Shown here in pieces: positions 8,605 to 16,733 of a stretch of DNA of 64,000 bases. Each line of letters begins with the position of its first letter. Within the stretch, counting starts at the first letter, position 1. The DNA is from Candidatus Nitrosotenuis cloacae (GTDB lineage: Archaea; Thermoproteota; Nitrososphaeria; Nitrososphaerales; Nitrosopumilaceae). The DNA lies in contig NZ_JAPPVQ010000015.1 of the NCBI RefSeq assembly GCF_026768455.1, positions 62,001-126,000 of the forward strand. The letters are read 5' to 3'. The notes beneath the pieces are model-generated. The model was not told where the DNA came from. It ran no database searches and was given only the letters and a program-made list of their open reading frames with translations. The translations under genes and the position numbers were made by a program.

Positions 8605-8988
8605 TTATGATTTTGCAACAGACCACTTGCGCATCCATTGGAGTAGCGACAGCACAGACTCTACTAATTCCTGACCCCTGACTGTGAGGCGGTATTCCAC
8701 ACGGGGCGGAATCTCGTCATACGCGCGTCTTTCCAAGATACCTCCCTTTTCAAGCTCCTTGAGCCTTGTTGCAAGTGTCTTGCTGCTGATGCCCCTCAAC
8801 GTCTGCCTGAACTGCTTGTATCGTACGGGATTTGTAGTGCAACACATGGGAATGAGGATCTCAAGTGCGCCTCTTTTTGTTACTATCTTTCTCAGCTTTG
8901 CAGTCTCTAACATGAGCGATGCTGGATCGTAGCCCTCGAAGCTGCATCCGTCTTGAATGACAGGAATGCGTTTTCTTTTAGTTTCCAT
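8605..8988 (-). CDS. HxlR-type regulator of the arsenic cluster
   Basis: 127 aa from ATG 8988; the reading to 9048 would start inside the palindrome and is less likely. HxlR winged helix: YKQFRQTLRGISSKTLATRLKELEKGGIL and a wing ending in PPRVEYRLT. Three cysteines lie outside the recognition helix (GCSFEG and the adjacent pair MCCTTN), which could bind arsenite. It is divergent from arsM, with the operator between them, so it probably represses both directions; the metalloid-sensing role is inferred. Confidence 0.85.
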   Translation of the reverse strand: METKRKRIPVIQDGCSFEGYDPASLMLETAKLRKIVTKRGALEILIPMCCTTNPVRYKQFRQTLRGISSKTLATRLKELEKGGILERRAYDEIPPRVEYRLTVRGQELVESVLSLLQWMRKWSVAKS

Positions 8989-9027
8989 AATTACACTAAC
9001 TGTAGTTCCACACACTTTACAACTTAA

Positions 9028-9048
9028 ATGGTTTACTTTGTAAACCAT
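9028..9048. promoter_or_regulatory. Perfect palindromic operator between HxlR gene and arsM
   Basis: ATGGTTTAC-TTT-GTAAACCAT: 9-bp arms with a 3-bp spacer and no mismatch. It lies immediately before the arsM start (ATG 9052) and 40 nt before the divergent regulator start. An ACTTTACAACTT sequence at 9014-9025 may be a degenerate half site. The position suggests repression by blocking RNA polymerase. Confidence 0.75.
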
Positions 9049-9051
9049 ACC

Positions 9052-9819
9052 ATGAATGACAAAGTCAAGGACAAAGTAAGAGAAAGATATGGCAAAATTG
9101 CGCTGACTGGCAACTCTGACTGCTGCTGTATGCCTGGAGAATGCGGCACTGGCAATTCACCTATGGATGCGACAAAAATGATAGGCTACGACACAACAGA
9201 GCTGGACGCAATCCCACAAGCCTCAATTCTGGGCGTAGGGTGCGGCTCACCTACCAGGTTTACCTGCCTGCAAAAAGGCGAAATAGTCGTGGACCTAGGC
9301 TCTGGGGCTGGAATCGACGCATTTCTGTCTGCAAACAAGGTTACCTCGTCAGGTATGGTGATAGGAATAGACATGACGGATGAAATGCTTGAGAAGGCGC
9401 GAAAGAACGCAAGGGAAAACGGATACGCCAACGTTGAATTCAGAAAGGGCGACATTGAAAAAAATATCCCGGTGGAGGATGATTCCGTCGATGCGGTGAT
9501 AAGCAACTGCGTAATTAACCTGACTACGAACAAATTGGACACGTTTCGGCAGATACACAGAATTTTGAAGCCGGGAGGAAGAATGATAGTGTCTGATCTG
9601 GTCACCGACAGGGAAGTGAGTGCCCAAGATGCCGATGCGGAACAGTGGTGCAACTGCATAGACGGGGCGCTTACAAAAGACAGCTACATTGAAAGTATCA
9701 GAAATGCCGGGTTCCATAATGTGGACATACTTGATGAGCGTACGTACATGGATGGGGACAAGACAGGCAACAGAAAGATAACGAGTCTGACCATAAAGGC
9801 AGTCAAAGAACAAAAATGA
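9052..9819 (+). CDS. arsM: Arsenite S-adenosylmethionine methyltransferase
   Basis: Methylates As(III) using SAM, in the cytosol. Start at ATG 9052, after the palindrome; 255 aa. Motifs: Cys-rich N-terminus (CCCMPGEC), GVGCGSPT, SAM motif I VVDLGSGAGID, motif II GIDMTDEML, and the ArsM cysteine region QWCNCIDGAL, giving the conserved cysteines that bind arsenic. The end overlaps arsC by 4 nt. With ArsC and an aquaglyceroporin downstream it forms a detoxification operon without an efflux pump in view. Confidence 0.93.
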   Translation: MNDKVKDKVRERYGKIALTGNSDCCCMPGECGTGNSPMDATKMIGYDTTELDAIPQASILGVGCGSPTRFTCLQKGEIVVDLGSGAGIDAFLSANKVTSSGMVIGIDMTDEMLEKARKNARENGYANVEFRKGDIEKNIPVEDDSVDAVISNCVINLTTNKLDTFRQIHRILKPGGRMIVSDLVTDREVSAQDADAEQWCNCIDGALTKDSYIESIRNAGFHNVDILDERTYMDGDKTGNRKITSLTIKAVKEQK

Positions 9820-10235
9820 CGCCTCCTGATGAGCGCCTTGTGAGAATCATATTTGCCTGTGTTGAAAATGCAGGCAGGAGCCAGATGGCTGAGGCGTTTT
9901 TCAGAAAATATGCTCCAGACAGGTTTCAGGCATCAAGTGCAGGCACGAAACCAAGCCAAAAAGTAAACCCAGTCGTCTCCCAAGTTATGCGGGAGGTTGG
10001 GATAGATCTGACAGGCCGGCAGCCAAAATTGCTGTCTGCCGACATGCTGGAGTACTCAAATATGACGGTAAACATGGGCTGCATGGACCGTGAGTCTTGC
10101 CCTGCCCTGTTTGTCAAGGACGTACTTGACTGGAATATTTCCGATCCGAAGGGAAGGTCGATTGAAGAGGTGCGCAGAATACGAGATGAAATCGAGACCA
10201 AGGTAAAAGAACTAGTCAAGAGCCTGGAAGGTTAA
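9816..10235 (+). CDS. arsC: Arsenate reductase, low-molecular-weight phosphatase type
   Basis: Reduces arsenate to arsenite. 139 aa. The P-loop is Cys15-x5-Arg21-Ser22 (ACVENAGRSQM), as in thioredoxin-linked ArsC and LMW tyrosine phosphatases. Further features are SAGTKPSQ, NMGCMD with a resolving-type Cys, and the Asp-Pro loop ISDPKGRS. The ATG overlaps the arsM stop, so the two are translationally coupled. It could use one of the thioredoxins in this window. Confidence 0.92.
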   Translation: MTPPDERLVRIIFACVENAGRSQMAEAFFRKYAPDRFQASSAGTKPSQKVNPVVSQVMREVGIDLTGRQPKLLSADMLEYSNMTVNMGCMDRESCPALFVKDVLDWNISDPKGRSIEEVRRIRDEIETKVKELVKSLEG

Positions 10236-10238
10236 TCA

Positions 10239-10910
10239 TTGCACAAGTCTAATTTTGTCATATTTCTGGCAGAGCTAGCAGGTACGTTTGGCCTGCTTGT
10301 GGCTACAACCGGCTCGATAGTGTATGATGGTAGTATTGGCGGCGTATTGGGAATCGGCTTTATTGTGGCAATGCACTTTGTTGGCATCTCTCTGATGATA
10401 ATCTTGTTTGGCAAGTACTCGATGGCGCATTTTAATCCCGCAGTCACTGTGGGACTTTTTGCTGCAAAATACATTCCTGCCAAACAACTTCCTCTGTATG
10501 TGAGCGCACAAGCAATAGGTGCACTCTTGGGAAGCTTGTTCGTCAAGTATGTGTTGGGAGACTATGCCAATCTGGGGTTAAACTCCCCCAACTACCTATA
10601 CGCACCAAGTTTATTCTTTGTAGTCGAAATACTCGCAACCATGTTCTTGATGGGCAGTATATTGATTGCAATCAATGTCAGACATCTACAACTGGTCTTC
10701 ATCAGCATTATCATATCTGGTACCGTGGCACTTGATGTGTATTTTCTTGGGCCAATTTCTGGAGCCTCGATGAATCCAATTCGTTCGTTAATGCCGTCGC
10801 TATTTACCAATATGACTGGGGATTTGTGGCTATATTGGACGGCTCCTTTCATAGGCAGCATTATTGTGGCTATGGTCTTCAATAGGATGTCAAGAAAAAA
10901 GATACTATGA
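10239..10910 (+). CDS. Aquaporin / aquaglyceroporin (MIP family)
   Basis: 223 aa with six membrane segments and the two half-helix motifs: NPA in HFNPAVT (about residue 68) and NPI in SMNPIRS (about residue 182), the second altered from NPA. TTG start 3 nt after arsC. In bacterial ars operons an AqpS-type channel moves arsenite or methylated arsenic out of the cell; this placement suggests the same, which is inference. Glycerol or water transport is the alternative. Confidence 0.88.
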   Translation: MHKSNFVIFLAELAGTFGLLVATTGSIVYDGSIGGVLGIGFIVAMHFVGISLMIILFGKYSMAHFNPAVTVGLFAAKYIPAKQLPLYVSAQAIGALLGSLFVKYVLGDYANLGLNSPNYLYAPSLFFVVEILATMFLMGSILIAINVRHLQLVFISIIISGTVALDVYFLGPISGASMNPIRSLMPSLFTNMTGDLWLYWTAPFIGSIIVAMVFNRMSRKKIL

Positions 10911-11024
10911 TTAATTGTCCTGCCGGTATATGGAAAATCTATCTATTATGTGGGTACAATATGGGTATCATACAATACAATTGCTAAACACTTCTATACG
11001 AAATAAACCAATGTTTGATTGATC

Positions 11025-11573
11025 ATGAAGCGCTGTTCGTGGGCACAAGATCCGCTGATGGTGGAATACCATGACAAAGAATGGGGCGTTCCAGTGCACG
11101 ATGACGCCGCCTTGTTTGAAATGCTTACCCTTGAGGGAGCGCAAGCAGGGTTGTCCTGGTCTACGATTCTAAAAAGAAGGCAGACATATCGGGACGCATT
11201 TGACAACTTTGATCCTTTCAAGGTGTCAGAGTACACGCAAAAAGATGTCAAACGGCTGCTTGCAGACAAGGGTATTATACGAAACCGCCTCAAGGTGCAG
11301 TCAACAATAAGCAATGCAAAGCAGTTCCTGAAAATACAGCAAGAGTTCAGCTCCTTTGATAGATACATCTGGGGATTTGTGGACGGCATACCAATCAGGA
11401 ATAACTTCAAGACGCACTCACAAATTCCCTCATCCACCATACTATCTGACAAAATAAGCAAGGATCTACAAAAAAGGGGATTTAGCTTTGTCGGCACAAC
11501 AATATGCTATGCGTTTATGCAGGCAGTGGGAATGGTAAACGATCACACAGTAGACTGCTTCAGACGCAAGTAG
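11025..11573 (+). CDS. tag: DNA-3-methyladenine glycosylase I
   Basis: Base-excision repair enzyme removing 3-methyladenine. 182 aa from ATG 11025 (an in-frame TTG sits 6 nt upstream). Tag family features: Zn-binding Cys in KRCSW at the N-terminus, YHDKEWGVP, LEGAQAGLSWSTIL, and the C-terminal NDHTVDCFR with the other zinc ligands. Monocistronic, with a promoter region between 10911 and 11024 containing AT-rich elements. Confidence 0.93.
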   Translation: MKRCSWAQDPLMVEYHDKEWGVPVHDDAALFEMLTLEGAQAGLSWSTILKRRQTYRDAFDNFDPFKVSEYTQKDVKRLLADKGIIRNRLKVQSTISNAKQFLKIQQEFSSFDRYIWGFVDGIPIRNNFKTHSQIPSSTILSDKISKDLQKRGFSFVGTTICYAFMQAVGMVNDHTVDCFRRK

Positions 11574-11662
11574 ACGAATTTTCAGCCAATTTTTAAAGTC
11601 AAATCAAAACTTGTTTGGCCATTCTGTATTGGATATTTATAACAGTTCGAAGAAGATTCATC

Positions 11663-13168
11663 ATGCCAATCAGGAATGGCCAAGAATATATTCAAAGTCT
11701 TAGAGGAAGAAAACTCACAGTGTATCTTTTTGGCGAGCTGGTAAAAGATCCAGTCGACCACCCTATGATTAGACCGTCGATTAACGCAGTGGCTGAGACA
11801 TATGATCTGGCTGCAAGGGAGGAAGACTTGGCATCACCGATGTCAAAAATATCTGGAAAAAATGTAAACAGATTCCTTCACATTGCAGAGTCGGCCCAGG
11901 ACCTGGTGTTGCAAAACAAGATGCAGAGAAAGCTAGGCCAGCTTACCGGAACGTGCTTTCAGCGTTGCGTGGGGATGGATGCTCTAAACTCACTTCATTC
12001 CACCACATATGAAATTGACGAAAAACATCGTACCAATTATCACAAACGATTGCTAGAATTTATCAAAAAGATGCAGGAGGAAAACTTGGTCATTGGAGGA
12101 GCAATGACTGATGTCAAAGGGGACAGAAGCAAGGCACCAAGCGAACAGGCAGATCCTGATCTCTTTTTGAGAATAGTGAAAAGAACGCCTGAAGGAGTCT
12201 ATGTGACTGGTGCAAAGGCGCACCAGACTGGATGCATAAACTCGCACTGGATAATAGTGATGCCAACAATCCGCCTGACTGAAAAAGACAAGGACTGGGC
12301 AATAGTAGGGGCTGTTCCTGCAGACGCGCCTGGAATTACATACATCTACGGACGCCAATCATGCGATACAAGAAGCATGGAGGAAGGCGACATTGACGCC
12401 GGGAACTCTAAATTCGCAGGACAAGAGGCAATGATAATTTTTGATAACGTGTTCATTCCAAATGACAAGATCTTCATGAATGGCGAGTACGAGTTTGCGG
12501 CAATGCTAGTTGAGCGATTCACCTGCTATCACAGAAGAAGCTATGTCTGCAAAACAGGCCTTGGAGATGTCCTGATTGGCGCAGCAGCGGCAATTGCAGA
12601 CTATAATGGCATCCCAGACGTATCACACATTCGGGAGAAACTAGTAGAGATGACCCATCTTAACGAGTCGATATTTGCAGCAGGAATATCTTCGTCATAT
12701 CAGGCACAAGAGATGAAATCTGGTGTATGGCTAAACGATGACATGCTCGCAAACGTCTGCAAGCACAACGTGACTAGGTTCCCATACGAGATATCTCGTC
12801 TTGCACAAGATATTGCAGGTGGAATCGTAGTTACGATGCCGTCAGAAAAGGACTTTAGGCATCCAGTCACCGGACCGCTGCTAAAGAAGTACCTGGCGGG
12901 AAGAAAGGGCGTAGATGTGGAAAACAGGATGAGAATACTCCGACTGATTGAAAACATGACGCTTGGGCGAAACGCAGTAGGATACCTGACAGAGTCAATG
13001 CACGGTGCAGGCTCGCCGCAAGCGCAAAGAATCCAGATCGCACGACAAATGCAGCTTGGATACAAGAAGAACCTTGCAAAAAATCTCGCAAACGTGAAAA
13101 ATGATTCTGAAGAGCCAAAAGAAAACTCGGATTATTTCAAGCGAGTCTTTAAGATCCCATCAAAATAA
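11663..13168 (+). CDS. 4-hydroxybutyryl-CoA dehydratase
   Basis: Converts 4-hydroxybutyryl-CoA to crotonyl-CoA, a key step of the archaeal 3-hydroxypropionate/4-hydroxybutyrate CO2 fixation cycle. 501 aa, normal for this 4Fe-4S/FAD enzyme. Family landmarks are GRKLTVYLFGELV, the acyl-CoA-dehydrogenase-like middle with KAHQTGCINSHW, RQSCDTRSMEEGD and FERF-type cysteines near YHRRSYVCKTG (cluster ligands). ATG 11663 is chosen, 23 nt after a TTTATA element at 11635-11640, implying a very short leader. Stand-alone gene, as in other Thaumarchaeota. Confidence 0.95.
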   Translation: MPIRNGQEYIQSLRGRKLTVYLFGELVKDPVDHPMIRPSINAVAETYDLAAREEDLASPMSKISGKNVNRFLHIAESAQDLVLQNKMQRKLGQLTGTCFQRCVGMDALNSLHSTTYEIDEKHRTNYHKRLLEFIKKMQEENLVIGGAMTDVKGDRSKAPSEQADPDLFLRIVKRTPEGVYVTGAKAHQTGCINSHWIIVMPTIRLTEKDKDWAIVGAVPADAPGITYIYGRQSCDTRSMEEGDIDAGNSKFAGQEAMIIFDNVFIPNDKIFMNGEYEFAAMLVERFTCYHRRSYVCKTGLGDVLIGAAAAIADYNGIPDVSHIREKLVEMTHLNESIFAAGISSSYQAQEMKSGVWLNDDMLANVCKHNVTRFPYEISRLAQDIAGGIVVTMPSEKDFRHPVTGPLLKKYLAGRKGVDVENRMRILRLIENMTLGRNAVGYLTESMHGAGSPQAQRIQIARQMQLGYKKNLAKNLANVKNDSEEPKENSDYFKRVFKIPSK

Positions 13169-13210
13169 TTACCAAATTTCTAATTGTTCTATAATGTTTA
13201 ATGACTAAAG

Positions 13211-13226
13211 AGCGGGTCTGGTGGGA
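13211..13226. repeat. Left attachment-site repeat (attL)
   Basis: AGCGGGTCTGGTGGGA, identical to the copy at 31569. Read on the minus strand it ends in CCCACCAGACCC, which looks like the 3' side of a tRNA T-stem (CCCAC) and acceptor stem (CAGACCC). No complete tRNA can be folded around it. Confidence 0.7.
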
Positions 13227-13404
13227 GTTTTGACCACATAATGCGATTTTAGGTTCCAATAAGCGTTGAAAATAGTACGATTCCACAAGTCAGCTTGGTT
13301 GTGGTTACGTATAACGATTTATGCATTACAATAATCCTAGTACATGTTTTCAGGGATCTTGAAAATATGCTATATGCCGGTCAGTAAAATTGTCAGGATA
13401 ATCT

Positions 13405-13421
13405 TTAATCATAGTGATTAA
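13405..13421. promoter_or_regulatory. Inverted repeat upstream of the DprA-like gene
   Basis: TTAATCA-TAG-TGATTAA, 7-bp perfect arms with a 3-bp spacer, ending 18 nt before the ATG at 13440. The position overlaps the likely TATA/start region, so a repressor operator is plausible. The rest of 13227-13404 holds no gene that I can support. Confidence 0.5.
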
Positions 13422-13439
13422 TAATAAATCAATAATGGG

Positions 13440-14126
13440 ATGGAAGAGGTTATGAGAAGTATTTCCACATCCGATCTTCTTGGACGTCAATTAAACGACG
13501 TTGAAACAAAATACGTCCCAAAAATACTGTATGTCGATGGACCACTACAAATTCCGTTGCCATGCCCAAGAGTATCAATAGTCGGCTCTAGAAAGGCATC
13601 TTCAAAAGGCATTGAGACAGCCAAATTCATCTCAAAAACTCTTACCAAAAAACGGGTTTTGATTGTCAGTGGACTTGCAGAAGGCATCGATACTGTAGCT
13701 CATGAGACAGCAATTCAATCCGGAGGCAATACGGTGGCTGTTCTCGGCACCCCCCTGGATAAAACATATCCAAGGAAAAATCTTCCCCTGCAACAAAAAA
13801 TAATGAGTGAACATCTAGCAATATCTCAATTTCAGTTAGGCCACATTACAAAACCAAAAGATTTTGTAATCAGAAATAGAACCATGGCATTGATATCTGA
13901 CGCTACGGTCATAGTAGAAGCAGGAGACAAGAGCGGTTCACTACACCAAGGGTGGGAAGCGCTAAGGCTCGGACGCCCATTGTACATATGGCATGACATT
14001 CTTGATGCACCGGGACTAGAATGGCCAGAAAAGATGTTAAAGTATGGTGCAATACCGCTTTCTGATCCTCAGGAAGTATTTGAAATCCTACCCTCGTCTC
14101 TTAAAGTGCCATTAGTATTTCAATAA
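13440..14126 (+). CDS. DprA/Smf-like SLOG-fold protein
   Basis: 228 aa, covering only the Rossmann-like core of DprA; the SAM and winged-helix domains of full DprA are absent. Motifs: VSIVGSRKASSKG, IVSGLAEGIDTVAHE, TVAVLGTPLDKTYP, IRNRTMALISDATVIVEAGDKSGS. DprA loads RecA on single-stranded DNA during natural transformation; related SLOG proteins bind nucleotides in conflict systems. A phosphoribosyltransferase starts 4 nt after its stop, so the pair forms an operon. Start ATG 13440; Met5 at 13452 is an alternative. Confidence 0.85.
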   Translation: MEEVMRSISTSDLLGRQLNDVETKYVPKILYVDGPLQIPLPCPRVSIVGSRKASSKGIETAKFISKTLTKKRVLIVSGLAEGIDTVAHETAIQSGGNTVAVLGTPLDKTYPRKNLPLQQKIMSEHLAISQFQLGHITKPKDFVIRNRTMALISDATVIVEAGDKSGSLHQGWEALRLGRPLYIWHDILDAPGLEWPEKMLKYGAIPLSDPQEVFEILPSSLKVPLVFQ

Positions 14127-14130
14127 TCAT

Positions 14131-14781
14131 ATGCATCTTTCAAAGATAGAGTTCTTTTCCCTTCTTTCGTATTCTACACGTGGTACCTCTGACGCAGAAC
14201 AGGGTTCAAAGACATGGAGAAATGCTGTAAAAAACGACCAGTTTGTTCAGATCAATTCTGATTCCAAATTAACATCGGATATGATTGCGGATTGGATAGC
14301 AAAAAATGCAAACACGCCACCCTTTAGCGATTATTTCAAACCTAATGTGGTATTGGTACCAATACCACGGAGTACTCTAATGCGACAGGGAACTCTTTGG
14401 GTTCCTCAACGTCTCGCAAATGCATTAGCTGCAAGAAACTTGGGAAAAAGCTTTGAATGTTTGGAACGTGTAACTCCGTTACCTAAAGCATCCACCAGTA
14501 CACCTGCAAATAGGCCAAAGGCCATTGATCACTATAACACCATGAGAGTCCAGACTATTTTGTCAGAACCAAATGAGATTCTTTTAGTTGATGACGTTGT
14601 GACCAGAGGAGCTACGGCAATTGGTGCTGCAAATCGACTAATCGAAGCATTCCCAAATGTTCGAATTCGTCTGTTTGCAGCATTACGGGCAGTAAGTCCA
14701 CCGGATGTTTTCAAAGAAATCTATGATCCACGTATTGGAACAATTGAGCTCAAAGGAGATCAAACATACAGACGACCATGA
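14131..14781 (+). CDS. ComF-like phosphoribosyltransferase
   Basis: 216 aa. The PRPP-binding motif is clear at residues 150-162 (ILLVDDVVTRGAT), preceded by the type I PRTase hood region with VVLVPIPRST and WVPQRLANAL. No zinc-finger N-terminus typical of bacterial ComF is present. It probably handles PRPP and a base or nucleotide; substrate unknown. It follows the DprA-like gene with 4 nt between, which links the two functionally. Confidence 0.82.
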   Translation: MHLSKIEFFSLLSYSTRGTSDAEQGSKTWRNAVKNDQFVQINSDSKLTSDMIADWIAKNANTPPFSDYFKPNVVLVPIPRSTLMRQGTLWVPQRLANALAARNLGKSFECLERVTPLPKASTSTPANRPKAIDHYNTMRVQTILSEPNEILLVDDVVTRGATAIGAANRLIEAFPNVRIRLFAALRAVSPPDVFKEIYDPRIGTIELKGDQTYRRP

Positions 14782-14936
14782 AACAATTTTACTAATACAT
14801 TATAGAAACTCTCTTGTAAAGATCTAGATTAATTTTCACCTAATATGAGATTTGATTGCATAATTTGGTTTTAGGTTTTAGCATTCGATAAATAAGTTAG
14901 CTTAATTTCTGATCTACATACGAGAGCATTTGTGTC

Positions 14937-15173
14937 CTATTTGCCTCTTCGTTCTCTAATTTTTTCCTCAAGAGTAGAGATTATTGCATTTATGGTATCA
15001 AAACAGCGTAGTTCCTTAGCAACACTTTCGACAGTCTTATCTCTTCTCCAGCCCATAACTGCAGGTACGCCGGCCTTCTTGGCCCTCTCGATCACAGGCC
15101 ATGCCGATGTATTTCCTATCTCAGCATCCTTTCTCTTTTTTTGATCTGGATACCATTTGGATGTATATGGCAT
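14937..15173 (-). CDS. Small basic protein, unknown
   Basis: 78 aa, Lys/Arg-rich, with a predicted helical C-terminal half (TVESVAKELRCFDTINAI and on to EEKIRERRGK). It could be DNA-binding but no HTH is certain. It points toward the DprA operon (convergent). The spacer 14782-14936 has no other gene visible. Confidence 0.55.
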   Translation of the reverse strand: MPYTSKWYPDQKKRKDAEIGNTSAWPVIERAKKAGVPAVMGWRRDKTVESVAKELRCFDTINAIISTLEEKIRERRGK

Positions 15174-15297
15174 TATTTACTCTGAATAAGCGCCTGCACC
15201 ACTTTAGTTAAATTTTTCTTGATTACTAAAGACATTTGAAGTTAAAAAGGGAAAAACCAGCAGATCTATAACCTAGTTCTGATCTTCACAAGGGATC

Positions 15298-15561
15298 TTG
15301 CAAAACCAAGATCCTGATAAATCTAGATTTTGGATGAAGAATGGTTTAGAGTTAAAAGATGAAATGTTAGCGTATAATTGGCAATATAGAAAGAAAATTT
15401 GTATAAAATGTTCGTTACAAATGCAAAGTAAGCTAAACTGTCACAAGGTAAACAATTTTGTCGATGGAATACAAGAGACACATTGTAAAAAACTAGTACG
15501 GGCCAGAACTCAAAAATTCAAGAAAAAAATTGACATGTTTTTAACAGAACAGCTTATGTGA
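15298..15561 (+). CDS. Possible small Cys-containing basic protein
   Basis: TTG start, 87 aa, highly basic, with CIKC and later C/H residues (LNCHK, ETHCKK) that could bind zinc. It overlaps the 3' end of the convergent gene by 8 nt. Coding potential is uncertain; kept because it fills an otherwise empty interval (15174-15553). Confidence 0.35.
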   Translation: MQNQDPDKSRFWMKNGLELKDEMLAYNWQYRKKICIKCSLQMQSKLNCHKVNNFVDGIQETHCKKLVRARTQKFKKKIDMFLTEQLM

Positions 15562-16543
15562 TTGAATTAAAACTATGATTCAAACCAAATTTTGACGGAA
15601 CAAAAGTCTTGTAAAATAATTTCTTCTTTATGTATGGTATAGAATTAAACAGTACTTGTTGCTGAATGTTATTAGATTCGGCACGACTTTTTTCATAGCT
15701 CATATTTCTATCGAAATCGTAGCATAATGTTTTTTCATTAAGAATGTAAGCAGGAGTGTTTGCAGTACCTCTCCATGGATAACCTTGAGATGCTGAATGA
15801 ACTCCATATAGAAATACTCTGGACATTTGCGAGATTCTTAGTTTTGGATTATACCATCTTTGAGTTACTCCAACTACGTTTACCCAAATGTTTCTTCCTG
15901 CAATTTTTTGTGATAAATCAATCCAGTTTGGATGATTATCAGGGACGGATCTGAATATGACATTGAATCTAGAAAAGTCATTGTCCAGTATTTTATCAAT
16001 TTTTTTACCAGCTAAATGTTCTTCTTGTACACCTATATCGATTGTTGGACTGACAGTGATGTCTTTGTATTTATCACGTGTTTCAAGTATTTCAGCCTCA
16101 AAATCATCCTCATTTTGATTACGATTTGATTCATGATCAGAGAGTATCGTTGCATTAGCATCATATTGTATTTCATGAATGATTTTACGCTCGTTTTTAT
16201 CTAAATTGATAGCTTGTGGGTGCTGGAAATAAAAGTCAATAATAGAATCAGTGTTTTGTAGGAATAGATCTTGATACTGTTTTTTGATTTTTGACAGTCT
16301 TTCTTTATTATGAATTTCGGTCTTGTTTAATGTTTTTACCACTGCCTGAACGAGTTGAGTTTTTGGTCGCACTTTTGATTTGTTAAAATATTCTAACTCT
16401 ACAGTGTTGGCTGCGACTGCAGGCATTTCGTATTTAGTTTTGTTATGAATTGTTTCTATAGAATTAACATGTAATGAATCGTTAAGTCCTCCAGACAATA
16501 TGTTAATTTTGTCATCACCTGTGTTTTGTACACTGATTTTCAC
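15554..16543 (-). CDS. Unknown alpha/beta protein under a gins-mcm-like promoter
   Basis: Start set at GTG 16543 (329 aa). The ATG at 16570 overlaps the TATA-like TTAAAT of the upstream element and so is unlikely to be used. Alternating beta strands and helices are suggested (INILSGG, ATILSDHES, VSPTIDIGV, FNVIFRSVP, IWVNVVGV, VFLYGVHSA), which could be a barrel fold. No catalytic motif is certain. The gene is divergent from the oxygenase-like gene at 16734, and the 163-bp spacer between contains the promoter copy. Function unknown. Confidence 0.7.
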   Translation of the reverse strand: MKISVQNTGDDKINILSGGLNDSLHVNSIETIHNKTKYEMPAVAANTVELEYFNKSKVRPKTQLVQAVVKTLNKTEIHNKERLSKIKKQYQDLFLQNTDSIIDFYFQHPQAINLDKNERKIIHEIQYDANATILSDHESNRNQNEDDFEAEILETRDKYKDITVSPTIDIGVQEEHLAGKKIDKILDNDFSRFNVIFRSVPDNHPNWIDLSQKIAGRNIWVNVVGVTQRWYNPKLRISQMSRVFLYGVHSASQGYPWRGTANTPAYILNEKTLCYDFDRNMSYEKSRAESNNIQQQVLFNSIPYIKKKLFYKTFVPSKFGLNHSFNSIT

Positions 16544-16568
16544 GGTCAGTATTACTACAGAGACATGC

Positions 16569-16625
16569 ATTTAATGGATACGATCGATCAATTGTGTTAA
16601 CAAATAGCTATGATCATTTGATCCT
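16569..16625 (-). promoter_or_regulatory. 57-bp copy of the host gins-mcm promoter region
   Basis: Read on the minus strand this segment matches 51485-51541 without gaps at 54 of 57 positions; the three changes are single-base. It includes GATCA-AA-TGATC, a CGATCG palindrome inside ATTGATCGATCGTATCC, and a TTAAAT box at the end nearest the gene. It sits directly upstream of the 15554-16543 gene, in the same orientation as the host copy has toward gins. Confidence 0.85.
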
Positions 16626-16733
16626 AACTTGATCGCATGAAAAACTAGATCGCTACAAAATAAATAATCTAAGATCTCTTATATTTTCAAATATTCCAGA
16701 GATGTAAAATACGTCTGAAAGAAGCCATGTCTT

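Noticed and set aside
9028-9051. arsM start at the palindrome (ATG 9028)
   Set aside because: The start would sit inside the operator; the ATG at 9052 fits ArsM N-termini better.
13211-13300. Complete tRNA at the left repeat
   Set aside because: The T-loop and the 5' acceptor half are missing; no cloverleaf could be drawn. The right copy also fails.
13235-14900. Repeat between the CATAATGCGATTTTAGG region (13237) and the CATAATTTGGTTTTAGG region (14860)
   Set aside because: Similarity is patchy and AT-rich; not clearly above chance.
15554-16543. tRNA-guanine transglycosylase / DpdA assignment
   Set aside because: Barrel-like strand pattern only; no zinc site or catalytic Asp motif could be identified with confidence.
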